A stretch of 64,000 nucleotides of DNA from Modicisalibacter muralis. GTDB lineage: Bacteria; Pseudomonadota; Gammaproteobacteria; Pseudomonadales; Halomonadaceae. Position 1 is the stretch's first letter. The number at the start of each line of letters is the position of its first letter. A model generated the notes under the pieces. That model had not been told where the DNA came from. It worked only from the letters and a program-made list of their open reading frames with translations, and searched no databases. The stretch is taken from the NCBI RefSeq assembly GCF_900102945.1, contig NZ_FNGI01000011.1, positions 97,691 through 161,690 of the forward strand, in the 5' to 3' direction. The translations under genes were made by a program, and so were the position numbers. Below are positions 1 through 10,631 of this stretch, one piece after another.

Positions 1-1177
<1,177 letters not shown>

Positions 1178-1270
1178 GCTTGGAATCCGTGTCGTGATCG
1201 TCGCCCCAGCATTGCCAGAGACGCCGGCCACGACAAGGCGACCTTGGATGTAGCCCACTCCGGAAGGCGG

Positions 1271-2509
1271 CTACTCGGCGCTCCGTGCCTCGCTGCGACG
1301 CAGCTCGGCGACATCGTCGACGCTGACGTCACCCGGCTGGCCACCCCAGGTGGTACGCAGGTAATTGACGAGTTCCGCCATCTGCGAATCATCCAGTTGC
1401 TGCGCGTAGCCGGGCATGGCCTGCATGCGCGCATGACCTGGAAAATCCTGGAGCGGGATGCCATCGAGCAGCACGGCAATCAGGTTGTGTGGGTCTTCCA
1501 GGCGCAGGGTCGAGTTGCTGGTCAATGGCACGATGGTATGGGGAATGCCCTCGCCGTTGGACCGATGACAGCCGGAACACAGATTCATATAGGTCAGTCG
1601 GGCCGGCGCTGGATCACCCTCAGCCTGCTTCGGATCAGCGCTGGCGATGGTCTCTGACGGCGTCTTTGGCGTCTCGACGCCGGTCAACAGGTAGGAGATC
1701 AACGCATCGAGGTCGGCGTCGGTCAGATAACGCGTGCCGTGAATCACGGCGGGAAACATCTCACCGTTGGCGGCACCCAGGCGCGACAGGCCGAGGCTGA
1801 GGTAAGACGCCAGCTTGTCGGGCGTCCAGCCGCGCTCCGCCAGCGCTTGCGGTGTGATGTCGGGTGGCCAGATGCGACCGAGGTTGCTGCCGCCGAGGTA
1901 TTTATCCTCCTGTGTCTGCCCCATGAAGCCACGCGGCGTATGGCACTCGCCGCAGTGCCCCAACGCGGTGGCCAGGTAGCGTCCGCGATTCCAGGTTTCG
2001 GAGCGTTCGGGATTGGGCTCGAACGATCCCGACTCGAGGAACAGCAGGTTCCAGAACACCAGCCCCCAGCGCTGATTGAAGGGAAAGTTCAGCTCCGAGT
2101 CGGGGGCCTCATGCTCGACCGGCTCCAGGCTCATCAGGTAGTGATAAATGGCGTTGGTATCTTCGCGCGTCAGCAGGCGGTAAGTCGTGTAGGGCATCGC
2201 CGGGTAGAGCTGATGGCCATCGCGGGCCTCGCCGGCATGCAGGGCACGGTAGAAATCTTCCTCGCTGTAAAGACCGATGCCGGTCTCGTCATCCGGCGTG
2301 ATATTGGTGCCGTAGATCGTGCCGAACGGTGTCTTCAGGGGCCGACCGCCGGCATAGGCGGCGCCGCCCTCCGCGGTATGGCAAACGTAACAGTCGGCGG
2401 CGCGCGTCAGATAGCGACCGCGCTCGATCACCGAATCATCGGCCGCCTGCCCGGCGAGCGGTATGAATGCCAGACCGACGAGCCCCATCGCGGCGGCGAT
2501 ACGCATCAT
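1271..2509 (-). CDS. Tri-haem c-type cytochrome subunit of a molybdenum hydroxylase
   Basis: Periplasmic electron acceptor for the hydroxylase encoded just upstream. The 412-residue protein has an N-terminal signal peptide (MMRIAAAMGLVGLAFIPLAGQAA) and three CXXCH haem sites: CYVCH near residue 41, CGECH near 187 and CSGCH near 312. This is the layout of the cytochrome subunits paired with alcohol, aldehyde, nicotinate and isoquinoline-type dehydrogenases. Its ATG overlaps the TGA of the iron-sulfur gene by four bases, so the three genes form one translationally coupled operon. Electrons would pass from the Mo centre through two [2Fe-2S] clusters to this cytochrome and on to a terminal oxidase. 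The family is clear; the substrate is not. Confidence 0.93.
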   Translation of the reverse strand: MMRIAAAMGLVGLAFIPLAGQAADDSVIERGRYLTRAADCYVCHTAEGGAAYAGGRPLKTPFGTIYGTNITPDDETGIGLYSEEDFYRALHAGEARDGHQLYPAMPYTTYRLLTREDTNAIYHYLMSLEPVEHEAPDSELNFPFNQRWGLVFWNLLFLESGSFEPNPERSETWNRGRYLATALGHCGECHTPRGFMGQTQEDKYLGGSNLGRIWPPDITPQALAERGWTPDKLASYLSLGLSRLGAANGEMFPAVIHGTRYLTDADLDALISYLLTGVETPKTPSETIASADPKQAEGDPAPARLTYMNLCSGCHRSNGEGIPHTIVPLTSNSTLRLEDPHNLIAVLLDGIPLQDFPGHARMQAMPGYAQQLDDSQMAELVNYLRTTWGGQPGDVSVDDVAELRRSEARSAE

Positions 2510-3054
2510 GCCTCCTTGACCAGGCCGGGCGTCGACAGGATCGTGTCGCGTACCGCTGCTAAGTAACGCACGTAGCCGGTGCAGCGGCAGATGTGGTCGT
2601 TGAGCGCATCACTGATGGTGTCTTCCAGCTGATCGCGCGCCACCGGTTCGCGCTGCAGGCGCTCGATGAGTACCGTGGCGGCGTTGACGAAGCCCGGCGC
2701 ACAGTAGCTGCATTGGAACGAGTAGTGCTCCAGGAAACTCTGCTGGATCGGCGCCAGCGCCAGCACTTCGCCGTCTTCGTCGCGTTGCGCGTGGCCCTCC
2801 ACGGTGCGGATGCGCCGCCCGTTGAAGTAGTGCGCACCGGTTATGCAGGTACGCATTTCGTGGCTGCTGCCGTCATCCTGGTCGACGATCACGGTGCAGG
2901 CGCGACACATGCCTTGCCCGCAACCGAAACGGGTGCCGGTAAGGTTGGCATATTCATGCAGGTAATCGAGCATCATCAGCTCGACCGGGACCTCGATGGG
3001 CCCATGCTGTTGGCCATTGATGGTCAGCGCGAGGGGGCGCGTCGCGATGCTCAT
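2506..3054 (-). CDS. [2Fe-2S] small subunit of xanthine dehydrogenase/isoquinoline oxidoreductase-type enzyme
   Basis: Electron-transfer subunit of 182 residues. The first cluster is a plant-ferredoxin type site (GCGQGMCRAC, then TCITGA). The second is the helical cluster typical of the xanthine oxidase family (CSYCAPG, then CRCTGY). It has no FAD domain and no signal peptide, so it should be carried to the periplasm bound to the Tat-exported large subunit. The reading frame is open further upstream, but that stretch is inside the large-subunit gene. The ATG at 3054 overlaps the large-subunit TGA (ATGA) and gives the family's normal length. It sits between the molybdopterin and cytochrome genes in one operon. 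Confidence 0.93.
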   Translation of the reverse strand: MSIATRPLALTINGQQHGPIEVPVELMMLDYLHEYANLTGTRFGCGQGMCRACTVIVDQDDGSSHEMRTCITGAHYFNGRRIRTVEGHAQRDEDGEVLALAPIQQSFLEHYSFQCSYCAPGFVNAATVLIERLQREPVARDQLEDTISDALNDHICRCTGYVRYLAAVRDTILSTPGLVKEA

Positions 3055-5885
3055 AGCACCTCCAGGATCTTGTCCGGCGTGATCGGCAGCCGGGTGAAGC
3101 GGTGGCCGATGGCATGGGCGACGCCGTTGGCGATCGCCGGTATCACCGGGATCATGACCACCTCGGCCATGCCCTTGTGCGGGTCGCTGTCGGACAGCGG
3201 CGGCAGTATCTCGCTGGTTTGCCGCCATACCGCGACGTCTTTCGCGCGCGGTATCCGGTAGCGATTGATGTTCCAGGTACCATTGCCGGGCCCGTCCTCG
3301 TAGAGCGGCATGTCCTCGAACAGGGCGTGACCGATGCCCATGGCGACGCCGCCCTGGAGCTGGCCGGACACCAGTTCCGGCACGATCGGGTTGCCACACT
3401 CGAGGATCGTATGATGATCGAGCACCTCGACTTCGCCGCTGCCCGTATCGACCGCAAGCGCCACCAGCGTGCCGCAGGCGCTGTAGTACGTCACGCCGGC
3501 GTTGTTACGTTGAGTCGGCGGATAATGCACGTTGGCGCGATCGAGCAGATGATAGCCACGCGGGCTGGTCATCGACCGGCGTTTCTGCGAATCCGCGCCC
3601 GCCCCGTACTTCAGCGCGAGGCCATCCAGCGGCAGGTTTTCGCGCTGGCCGTCGATTTCGTACTCGGCGGTCGCCCAGGCCCAGCGGTTGAAGGCGTGCG
3701 CCATGGCGGCGGTCACTCCGCCCATCTCGTGCGCCCGACGGGCCAGAAACTCGAGCGAAAGCGGCTCCATGCCACTTGCCGTGAGCTTGCCATCGACCCA
3801 GCGCGCCTCTTGCTCACGAACCACGTACGGCGCGGCCTGACCGCCGCCGATACCGCGGCTCCAGTATTCCAGCGCCGCCGGCCACAGGCCGTGACGGAAA
3901 ATAATGCGCGCCGCTTCGATGGTCGGGAACGAGAAGTAATAGGCCGAATTGCTGGCGCTGGAAGCCTGCATCAGCAGTGGCGTCCAGCGCGGGTTGCGGG
4001 CCAGGCGATCCTGCTCGTCCTGCGCCATGATGTACGGATTGCCGGAGCTTTCCATTTGCATGTCCGACCATTCGGTCTCGGCGGTACCGATCTCGTCCGC
4101 GGCGCGCCCCAGCCATGCAGCGCAGACCGCCGCCTGACCGGTGGCATAGCCGGTGCCCATCTCGGCGCCGATATTGCGCAGGCGAATCCGCCCTTCCGGG
4201 GTCAGCTCCACCTCCGAGAACACGCCCTCGGCGCCATGGCCGAAGTCCTTCTGCACGCAGCCGAAGCCAACGCCATAACGCTTGCCGGGATGCGCGGCCT
4301 CGTAGGCCTGCTTGCGCTGCTCGCGCTCGGTCCATAGCGGATGTCGGCGCGCCCTGTGCAGAACTTCGCCGGCGCGCGACGCGCCGGCCGGAATCGCGCC
4401 CTGGGTATTTTTCATCCCGGCTTTCAACAGGTTGCGCAACCGCAGTTCGATCGGGTCGATACCGAGTTCGGCGGCGAGCTCGTCGATCATCATTTCGGTG
4501 GCGGACATGGTCTGCAAGGTGCCGTAGCCGCGATAGGAGCCGGCCTCCGGCATGCGCGAGTAATTCGCCTGCGCAGTCAGGTCGCTGCTCGGGAAGTAGT
4601 AGATGCCCTGCGCGGCGGTGGCGCCGACGAAGGCCACCGAGTTGGAATAGTTGGCGCGCCCGCCGCCGTTGGCGTCCAATACCAGCTTGAATATCTGGAA
4701 CTTGCCGCTGTCGCGCTCGACCGCGATGCGATGGCGCATGCTGAACGGATGGCGCTTCATGGTCGCCTGGAATTGCTCGTAGCGGTCATTGGCCAGGCGC
4801 ACCGGGTGGCCATCGGCGTAAAGCGCGGCCACCAGGCCGTAGTAGGGGAAGACGCTGGCATCCTTGGACCCATAGCCGACGGTGTACGCCGGATGCAGGA
4901 AGAATCGCTTGGACGCGAACCGGGACTTCGCCAACAGTTCCGGCATCCAGCTCGCCAGTTCGGCCGGGGATTGGGTGCCACAGACCACATGCATGGCCCC
5001 GCTGGACCGGTCGTACCAGCAGTTGCTGTTGTCGGCCTCCATGGCGAAGTGATCGGTATATTGTGAGTAATACTCGCGCTCGAACACGACCCAACCCTCG
5101 GGCGGGCTTGCGAGTTGCTCCTCGATACGGCCCGCGTGATACATCGCCGTTTCGGCGTCCGAGCCGCTTCTCAGGGCTTCCGGCCAGATCGGGTGACGCT
5201 TGCGATAGTCCGGCGTCAGTACCGTCTCTTGCAGCGCCGAATACACATCGGGCTGGTATGCATCGTCGTTGCCGACCCGGATATAGCGAAAGGTGCCGTA
5301 GGGATCGCGCTGTGGATAACCGGTCTCTTGGCCATAGCGGATGACGTCTTGCTTGAACTTGAGGCGGTTCTTGGCGATGGAATAGCGGGCAAAGTCATGG
5401 TAAATCAGGATCGCTACCGGGTAGCCCAGGTAGCTCGGCGTCTGCCCCGTCGCCAGCAGTAGATCGGGACCATAGAATTCCGGCACCACGATCCCATCGC
5501 GCTCCAGATCCTGTGCGGTGACCACCCGGTCGGGCAGCAGGTCCTCGGCCTCCAGCCGCGCCAGATCGAAGCCCTCGTAAGTCCGGTCACAGCGGGTGGT
5601 GCGCAAGATGAAGGCGTGCGACTGCCGATCCGGCCAGTGCGGCATGTCGCGAGCGCGGATGTCGCGCGCGAACACCTTCGCGCCGGTGACCTTGGAGACG
5701 CCATCCAGGCGGAAGCGCATGCGTGCCGCTTCGGCATCCCAGGCCGCATCGGTCGGCGCCAGGATGCCCTCCTCGAACAGGGCCGCGAAGGCCGGGCTGC
5801 CGAGGTTCGCCACGTACACCCCCACGCCGGCAACCATGCTGGTTTTCAGAAACTGCCTGCGGGACGGATCGAAGTCGGCCAACAT
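3051..5885 (-). CDS. Tat-exported molybdopterin-binding hydroxylase large subunit (xanthine dehydrogenase family)
   Basis: Catalytic subunit (944 residues) that hydroxylates an aldehyde or N-heterocycle with water-derived oxygen at a Mo-cytosine dinucleotide cofactor. A twin-arginine signal (RRQFLKTSMVAGVGV) at residues 9-23 places it in the periplasm. Cofactor-binding segments typical of the family are visible (RGYGTLQ, GAEMGTGYATGQ, GGVAMGIGHALFED). The near-C-terminal KGMAEVVMIPVIPAIANGVA matches the region that holds the active-site glutamate. The length and the cytochrome partner resemble IorB/nicotinate dehydrogenase-type enzymes more than cytosolic XDH. A purine permease and a deaminase gene are divergent neighbours, so a purine substrate is plausible but unproven. 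Confidence 0.9.
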   Translation of the reverse strand: MLADFDPSRRQFLKTSMVAGVGVYVANLGSPAFAALFEEGILAPTDAAWDAEAARMRFRLDGVSKVTGAKVFARDIRARDMPHWPDRQSHAFILRTTRCDRTYEGFDLARLEAEDLLPDRVVTAQDLERDGIVVPEFYGPDLLLATGQTPSYLGYPVAILIYHDFARYSIAKNRLKFKQDVIRYGQETGYPQRDPYGTFRYIRVGNDDAYQPDVYSALQETVLTPDYRKRHPIWPEALRSGSDAETAMYHAGRIEEQLASPPEGWVVFEREYYSQYTDHFAMEADNSNCWYDRSSGAMHVVCGTQSPAELASWMPELLAKSRFASKRFFLHPAYTVGYGSKDASVFPYYGLVAALYADGHPVRLANDRYEQFQATMKRHPFSMRHRIAVERDSGKFQIFKLVLDANGGGRANYSNSVAFVGATAAQGIYYFPSSDLTAQANYSRMPEAGSYRGYGTLQTMSATEMMIDELAAELGIDPIELRLRNLLKAGMKNTQGAIPAGASRAGEVLHRARRHPLWTEREQRKQAYEAAHPGKRYGVGFGCVQKDFGHGAEGVFSEVELTPEGRIRLRNIGAEMGTGYATGQAAVCAAWLGRAADEIGTAETEWSDMQMESSGNPYIMAQDEQDRLARNPRWTPLLMQASSASNSAYYFSFPTIEAARIIFRHGLWPAALEYWSRGIGGGQAAPYVVREQEARWVDGKLTASGMEPLSLEFLARRAHEMGGVTAAMAHAFNRWAWATAEYEIDGQRENLPLDGLALKYGAGADSQKRRSMTSPRGYHLLDRANVHYPPTQRNNAGVTYYSACGTLVALAVDTGSGEVEVLDHHTILECGNPIVPELVSGQLQGGVAMGIGHALFEDMPLYEDGPGNGTWNINRYRIPRAKDVAVWRQTSEILPPLSDSDPHKGMAEVVMIPVIPAIANGVAHAIGHRFTRLPITPDKILEVL

Positions 5886-6007
5886 GGTCTCCTGAAGTGG
5901 ACAGTCAACGCCTTGCCGGGGTTACTTCTCATGTCAGCACAAGGTGCTTCAACTAGCAAAATCTAACGTGTCCGGTATGAGACTCCGCTGCGCGTCGAAC
6001 TTCTCGA

Positions 6008-6928
6008 TCAAGCCACCGGCTCGATATTGCGCAGCGCCTCGCTGAGTTCCTCCACCAGCACCGCCAGCGCCAGCGACAACGAGCGCTCGGCGGCGCTGCA
6101 CAGTACCAGCCGGGCCTTGGCGATATTCCTGTCCTGCAACGGCTTGAATACCAGTTCGCCATGTTCCAGCTCACGGGCGATATCCAGCTTGTTGAGAAAG
6201 GCCACGCCCAGACCCGCCCGCGCCAGTGACTTGATCGTGAGAATCCGGTTGCAGCCCGCCAGCGGCGTGAGATCGATATCCGAATGCGCCAGCACCTGCT
6301 CCAGGGTCGAGCCGCGAAACATCTCGGCGCTCGGCAGGATCGCCGGATAGGGACGGCAGTCGCGAAAGCGCACCGTTTCTTTCTCGGCCAACGGATGCGA
6401 GGGAGCGACCACCGCGCCGAAGCCAAGCTCCACCGCCTGGATGAAGCGAATTCGCCGCGTCACCGGCGGGTTCATGCAGATGCCAATGTCGGCCTCGCCG
6501 CTGGCGACCTGCTCCAGGATCGTCTCGGTCAGGCCGGTCATCAGCACGAAGCTTACCTTGGGGAAACGCTCGCCGAAGCTGCCGAGCAGCGTTGGCAGTA
6601 CCTGATCGGTCAACGACTCGACGGTGGCGATACGAATCTCGGCGCAGCCGGTGCCACGGATATCGCCCAGCGTCTCCAGCAAGTGGCGCTCATCGCGCTG
6701 CCATTGGCGAATCTGGTAGAGCACCATCTCGCCTGCCGGCGACAGCCGCAGCCCACGCGGCAGGCGCTCGAACAGCGGCACGCCGAGTTCGTCCTCGAGC
6801 TTGAGAATCTGCCGATTGACCGCCGATGCGGCGACATGCAAGCGCTCCGACGCCTTGCGTAGCGAGCCCTGGCGGGCGACTTCCTCGAAATAGCGCAGAG
6901 AGGTCAGCAACAGTTGCATGGGCATCAT
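6008..6928 (-). CDS. LysR-family transcriptional regulator of the hydroxylase/permease locus
   Basis: A 306-residue LysR-type regulator. The winged HTH is at residues 8-65 (LRYFEEVARQGSLRKASERLHVAASAVNRQ), followed by a periplasmic-binding-like effector domain (DIGICMNPP; SHPLAEKETVRF). It lies between the hydroxylase operon on the same strand and the divergent permease operon, the usual position for a regulator of both. Two adjacent Met codons precede MQLLLTSLRYF; the first is annotated. A dyad with T-N11-A geometry lies in the intergenic region just upstream. The effector is unknown, though purines or their oxidation products would fit the context. Confidence 0.9.
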   Translation of the reverse strand: MMPMQLLLTSLRYFEEVARQGSLRKASERLHVAASAVNRQILKLEDELGVPLFERLPRGLRLSPAGEMVLYQIRQWQRDERHLLETLGDIRGTGCAEIRIATVESLTDQVLPTLLGSFGERFPKVSFVLMTGLTETILEQVASGEADIGICMNPPVTRRIRFIQAVELGFGAVVAPSHPLAEKETVRFRDCRPYPAILPSAEMFRGSTLEQVLAHSDIDLTPLAGCNRILTIKSLARAGLGVAFLNKLDIARELEHGELVFKPLQDRNIAKARLVLCSAAERSLSLALAVLVEELSEALRNIEPVA

Positions 6929-6945
6929 CCATAGCCAGGCTTAAC

Positions 6946-6962
6946 GTTGCTTTTTCGGCAAC
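6946..6962. promoter_or_regulatory. Candidate LysR operator between the divergent regulator and permease genes
   Basis: The sequence GTTGC-TTTTTCG-GCAAC is a perfect 5-bp inverted repeat with the T-N11-A geometry of LysR boxes. It lies 17 bp upstream of the regulator start and about 90 bp upstream of the permease start. The position fits autoregulation plus control of the divergent operon. It is a single site seen by eye, so confidence is moderate. Confidence 0.45.
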
Positions 6963-7052
6963 GAAATGAACGAAATATTATTATGGACTAGAACGGTTTC
7001 ACGGCGCTAGCTTGCCAGAAGCAGCGACAACAACAAACACAGGAAGCTAGCG

Positions 7053-8447
7053 ATGAAAAACACCACCGACCTCCCCGATCCACACCAACGCGCGACCGAA
7101 CCGGTCGACGAGAAGCTGCCGCTGCGCGCCATGCTGCTGTATGGGATTCAGCACGTGCTGGTGATGGCCGCCGCGCCGATCACCGCGGTGTTCCTGGTCG
7201 GCCGCGCGATGGGCTTCGACAGCGACGTAACCGTCGCACTGATGAGCGCGACCTTCCTGGCCTGCGGCATCGGCACCCTGCTGCAGTCGTTCGGCCCGTT
7301 CGGTATCGGCGCGCGGCTGCCCTTCGTGCAGGTGCCGGGCGGCGCACCGATCATGATCTTCCTGGCCATCGCCCAGGCCACCGACATGCAGACGGCGACC
7401 GGCGCGGTAATCCTGACCGGGGTGTTCTACTTCCTCGCCCTGCCGTTCTTCACCAAGGTATTGAGATTCTTCCCGCCGATCGTGATCGGCACCATGCTGC
7501 TGCTGGTCGCGGTCAACCTGATCCGCATCTTCGGTGGGCTGATCACCGGCCAGGCGGGTTCGCCGGAGTTCGCCGACATGACCAGCATCGCCCTGGCGCT
7601 GGGCACCATGAGCGCCATCGTGATCTTCGCCCGCGTGTTCACCGGCGTGCTACGACGCATCGCGGTAATGCTCGGGCTGATCGCCGGGGCCCTGGCGGCG
7701 ACGCTGCTCGGGGTGATGAGCTTCGACAACGTGTTGCCCGGCCCGGTGATTGCCTTTCCCTCGCTGTTCCCGTTCGGCATCCCGAAGTTCGATATCTTCG
7801 CCTCGCTGCCACTGATCATCTTCAGCGTGGTGTCGATGACCGAAGCCACCGGCCAGACCATGGCCACCGCCGAGATCGTCGAGAAGAAGGGCGACGCACG
7901 AGCCCTGGTGCCGCGTAACATCCGCGCCGACGCACTGGGCTCGCTGATCGGCGGCTGCTTCGGTACCTCGCTGATCATCACCAGCGGCGAGAATATCGGT
8001 ATCGTGCGCGCCACCGGCATCCGCTCGCGCTATGTGACCGTGGCGGCCGGCTGCATCCTGATTGCACTGGCGCTATTCGCCCCGCTCGGCCGGCTGGCTT
8101 CTACTTTGCCTACCGCCGTGGTCGCCGGCACTGCGGTCATCGTGTTCTCGATCATCGGCGTGATGGGTATCAACATCCTGCGCAAGGTCGACTTCAACGA
8201 GCACGGCAACATGTTCACCCTGGCCGCGGCACTGGCCATGGGCCTGATCCCCATCGTCGTGCCCGGTTTCTACAGCGCCTTCCCGCAGCATTTGCAGATC
8301 ATCCTCGGCAACGGCCTGGCCATGGGCACACTGACGGCGGTGCTGGTCAACATCCTCTTCCATCATCTCGGCCATTCCCGCGCCGCCGCGCCGGCGACCA
8401 AACAGGCCGATCTTTCGAGCGAACACATCAAGGAAAGCAAGTCATGA
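7053..8447 (+). CDS. NCS2-family uracil/xanthine permease
   Basis: Inner-membrane nucleobase:cation symporter of 464 residues with about 12-14 hydrophobic segments across its length. Family signatures include GIQHVLVMAAAPITAVFLVG near the N-terminus, the QVPGGAPIMIFLAI segment near residue 90, and a TM10-like MTEATGQTMATAEIV stretch where NCS2 proteins bind the base. It probably imports xanthine, uric acid or a related purine. It is the first gene of an operon whose next two genes each start inside the previous stop (ATGA). A divergent LysR gene and a putative operator lie upstream. The exact substrate cannot be read from the sequence. Confidence 0.9.
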   Translation: MKNTTDLPDPHQRATEPVDEKLPLRAMLLYGIQHVLVMAAAPITAVFLVGRAMGFDSDVTVALMSATFLACGIGTLLQSFGPFGIGARLPFVQVPGGAPIMIFLAIAQATDMQTATGAVILTGVFYFLALPFFTKVLRFFPPIVIGTMLLLVAVNLIRIFGGLITGQAGSPEFADMTSIALALGTMSAIVIFARVFTGVLRRIAVMLGLIAGALAATLLGVMSFDNVLPGPVIAFPSLFPFGIPKFDIFASLPLIIFSVVSMTEATGQTMATAEIVEKKGDARALVPRNIRADALGSLIGGCFGTSLIITSGENIGIVRATGIRSRYVTVAAGCILIALALFAPLGRLASTLPTAVVAGTAVIVFSIIGVMGINILRKVDFNEHGNMFTLAAALAMGLIPIVVPGFYSAFPQHLQIILGNGLAMGTLTAVLVNILFHHLGHSRAAAPATKQADLSSEHIKESKS

Positions 8448-9919
8448 ACAAACCCACATGGGTTCGCGAAGCGGACGCAAGCGCAGCCGTCGGGCCATCG
8501 TCATTCGATGCCGAAAAACTGCTGCTGGTACCGGAGGAAGTGCTGCTGGAAAGCGGTTGTGCCAAGGGCCAGGCGGTGCTCGTCGCGGATGGGGTATTTG
8601 CCGAGGTCGACGCGCGCGACGCCTTGATCGCACGCCATCCCGAGCTGACGCCGATCGAGCTGCCGGGCAAACTGCTGATGCCCGGCTTCATCGATACCCA
8701 CCATCACTTGACCCAGTCGCTGGGCAAGTCGCTGGTGTTCGGCGAGCCCTCCGAAATCTTCAAGCGCATCTGGGTGCCGCTCGAGGCCAGCCTCGACGAG
8801 GAGACGCTGCATCTCTCGGCCAAGCTCGCCGCTCTGGAAGCGCTGCGCGGTGGCTTTACCACCGCGGTGGACGCCGGCACCCGCGCCTCGGCGGAGATCG
8901 CCAGTATTGCCCATGCCGCCGAGGAAACCGGGCTGCGCTGCGTGTTGGGCTTCATCTGCAACGACCTGGGTGGTAAGGACTCACCCAGGGATGGCGCCGC
9001 GATCCGTCGCGACGCCAAGCGCCACCTGGCCCGCTGGGAGGGGCACGCGCTGGTCAAGCCGTCGTTGGCGGTATCGATTCCCGAAGTGGCCAGCGACGCC
9101 ATGCTCCGCGACGTGGCGGCGATGTGCGCCGAGCGCGGCGCCATCTTCCAGACCCACGTCAACGAGCACTTGCAGGCGGTCGAGCGCTCGCTGGTGGCGC
9201 GTCGCCAGCGCCCGCTGGAGCACCTGCACAGCGTCGGCGCGCTGGGTCCGCAGACGCTGATCGCCCACGCCACCCTGGTCACGCCGAGCGAACTCAATCT
9301 GCTGCGCGACACCGGCACGGCGGTCGCCTTCAATCCGGTCGCCAGTTCGTGGAAGGGCAATGCCGTAGCGCCAGCGCTACAGATGGCGGCGCTAGGTATC
9401 CGCTTCGGTTTGGGCACCGATGGCACGCGCAGCGACGCCTTTCGCCTGCTGGATGCCGCCGAGACCAGTCAGCGCCTGACCGTCGGCCTGGCGAGCGGGG
9501 ATTCCTCGTGTGGCGGCGGCTGGTTGTGGCTCGATCACGCGACCCGCGCCAGCGCCGATGCGGCTGGGCTCAAGGGGCTGACCGGTGAAATCGCCCCGGG
9601 CCTCGCCGCCGATTTTCTGCTGGTGGATATCGATGTGCCGGAGATGACGCCGTCCTGGGATCGCCCGTGGGAACTGGTGCGTTACGCCAATCGCGACCAG
9701 ATCGACGCCGTGTTCACCAATGGGAAATTGCGTCTATGGCAGGGCTGGCCGGTGGATTGGGATGCCCGCGCGCTGCTGCGTGAGGTGCGTGAGGCGGCCG
9801 GCGCCGCGGTGAAACGCGCGCCCATCTACCGCGTGCATCCGGTATCGACGGATCATCGGGCCACGATCAAGGACGACAACGCAGAGATAGCACCCCTGGA
9901 AGCGCGGAACCGCTCATGA
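8444..9919 (+). CDS. Amidohydrolase, 8-oxoguanine deaminase / hydroxyatrazine hydrolase-like
   Basis: Metal-dependent deaminase of 491 residues in the TRZ/ATZ subgroup of the amidohydrolase superfamily. Visible metal-site segments are GFIDTHHHLTQSLG (about residue 80), FQTHVNEH (about 235), LIAHATLV (about 273) and FGLGTDGTRSD (about 325). The HHHLxQSL context resembles 8-oxoguanine deaminases and atrazine-pathway hydrolases. A preceding purine permease favours a purine such as 8-oxoguanine or guanine. Its start overlaps the permease stop by four bases and its own stop overlaps the next start. The C-terminus runs about 30 residues past the barrel into a polar tail. Confidence 0.85.
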   Translation: MNKPTWVREADASAAVGPSSFDAEKLLLVPEEVLLESGCAKGQAVLVADGVFAEVDARDALIARHPELTPIELPGKLLMPGFIDTHHHLTQSLGKSLVFGEPSEIFKRIWVPLEASLDEETLHLSAKLAALEALRGGFTTAVDAGTRASAEIASIAHAAEETGLRCVLGFICNDLGGKDSPRDGAAIRRDAKRHLARWEGHALVKPSLAVSIPEVASDAMLRDVAAMCAERGAIFQTHVNEHLQAVERSLVARRQRPLEHLHSVGALGPQTLIAHATLVTPSELNLLRDTGTAVAFNPVASSWKGNAVAPALQMAALGIRFGLGTDGTRSDAFRLLDAAETSQRLTVGLASGDSSCGGGWLWLDHATRASADAAGLKGLTGEIAPGLAADFLLVDIDVPEMTPSWDRPWELVRYANRDQIDAVFTNGKLRLWQGWPVDWDARALLREVREAAGAAVKRAPIYRVHPVSTDHRATIKDDNAEIAPLEARNRS

Positions 9920-10629
9920 ACGAGATTGCCATCTTCGCCGTGATTGCCGCCGCCACCGGTATCGCCGCCTTCGTCCAAGGCGCGATCGGCATCGGCTTCG
10001 CGCTGATCGTCGCGCCGGTGATGGGCTTTCTGCGCCCCGACCTGCTACCGATCGCCTTGTTGATTCTGATGCTGCCGCTCAACTTCTATGTCGGCCTGCG
10101 CGAGCGCGACGCCATCGACTGGAAGGGCGTCGGCTGGATCAGCCTGGGACGCCTGCCCGGCACCTTCGTCGGGCTGTGGATCCTGGTCATCATGAGTGCC
10201 GCAAGCCTGAATCAGCTGATCGGCGCCTCGGTCGTCATCGCCGTGCTCGCCGCGCTGTTCGCCCCGGTGTTTCATCCACGCGCGGGCTCCTGCATGGCCG
10301 TCGGCGCGATCACCGGCGTCACCGAGACGGCGACCGGTATCGGCGGCCCGCCGCTGGCACTGCTCTACCAGCACCGGCCCGGGCCGATACTGCGCTCGAC
10401 CATCGCCTGCTGCTTCCTGATCGGCGAGATCGTCTCGCTGATCATTCTCGCCGTCGCCGGCCAGGTGCATGTCGACCAGCTACTGTGGGCCATCTACCTG
10501 CTGCCGGCGCTGGCCATCGGCAGCGTCGCCAGCCGGATCGTGCATCACCGCATCGACGCCAAGCGGCTGCGCCAGGGCGTGCTGCTGTTCGCACTGGTTT
10601 CCGGCGTGCTGTTGCTGATTCCCTATTAG
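9916..10629 (+). CDS. TauE/SafE-family membrane permease
   Basis: A 237-residue integral membrane protein with about seven to eight hydrophobic segments. It shows the paired glycine-rich repeats of the family (FVQGAIGIGFALIVAPVMGF and VTETATGIGGPPLALLYQ). TauE/SafE proteins are thought to export sulfite, sulfoacetate or small organic anions. Here it is the third gene of a translationally coupled permease-deaminase operon. It is far from the sulfolactate genes, so it may instead handle an anionic product of purine catabolism. Family membership is clear; the substrate is a guess. Confidence 0.87.
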   Translation: MNEIAIFAVIAAATGIAAFVQGAIGIGFALIVAPVMGFLRPDLLPIALLILMLPLNFYVGLRERDAIDWKGVGWISLGRLPGTFVGLWILVIMSAASLNQLIGASVVIAVLAALFAPVFHPRAGSCMAVGAITGVTETATGIGGPPLALLYQHRPGPILRSTIACCFLIGEIVSLIILAVAGQVHVDQLLWAIYLLPALAIGSVASRIVHHRIDAKRLRQGVLLFALVSGVLLLIPY

Positions 10630-10631
10630 AT

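Noticed and set aside
3102..4337. A 411-codon plus-strand frame opposite the molybdopterin subunit
   Set aside because: The sense gene is intact and motif-rich. The antisense translation shows only the residue bias of a shadow frame.
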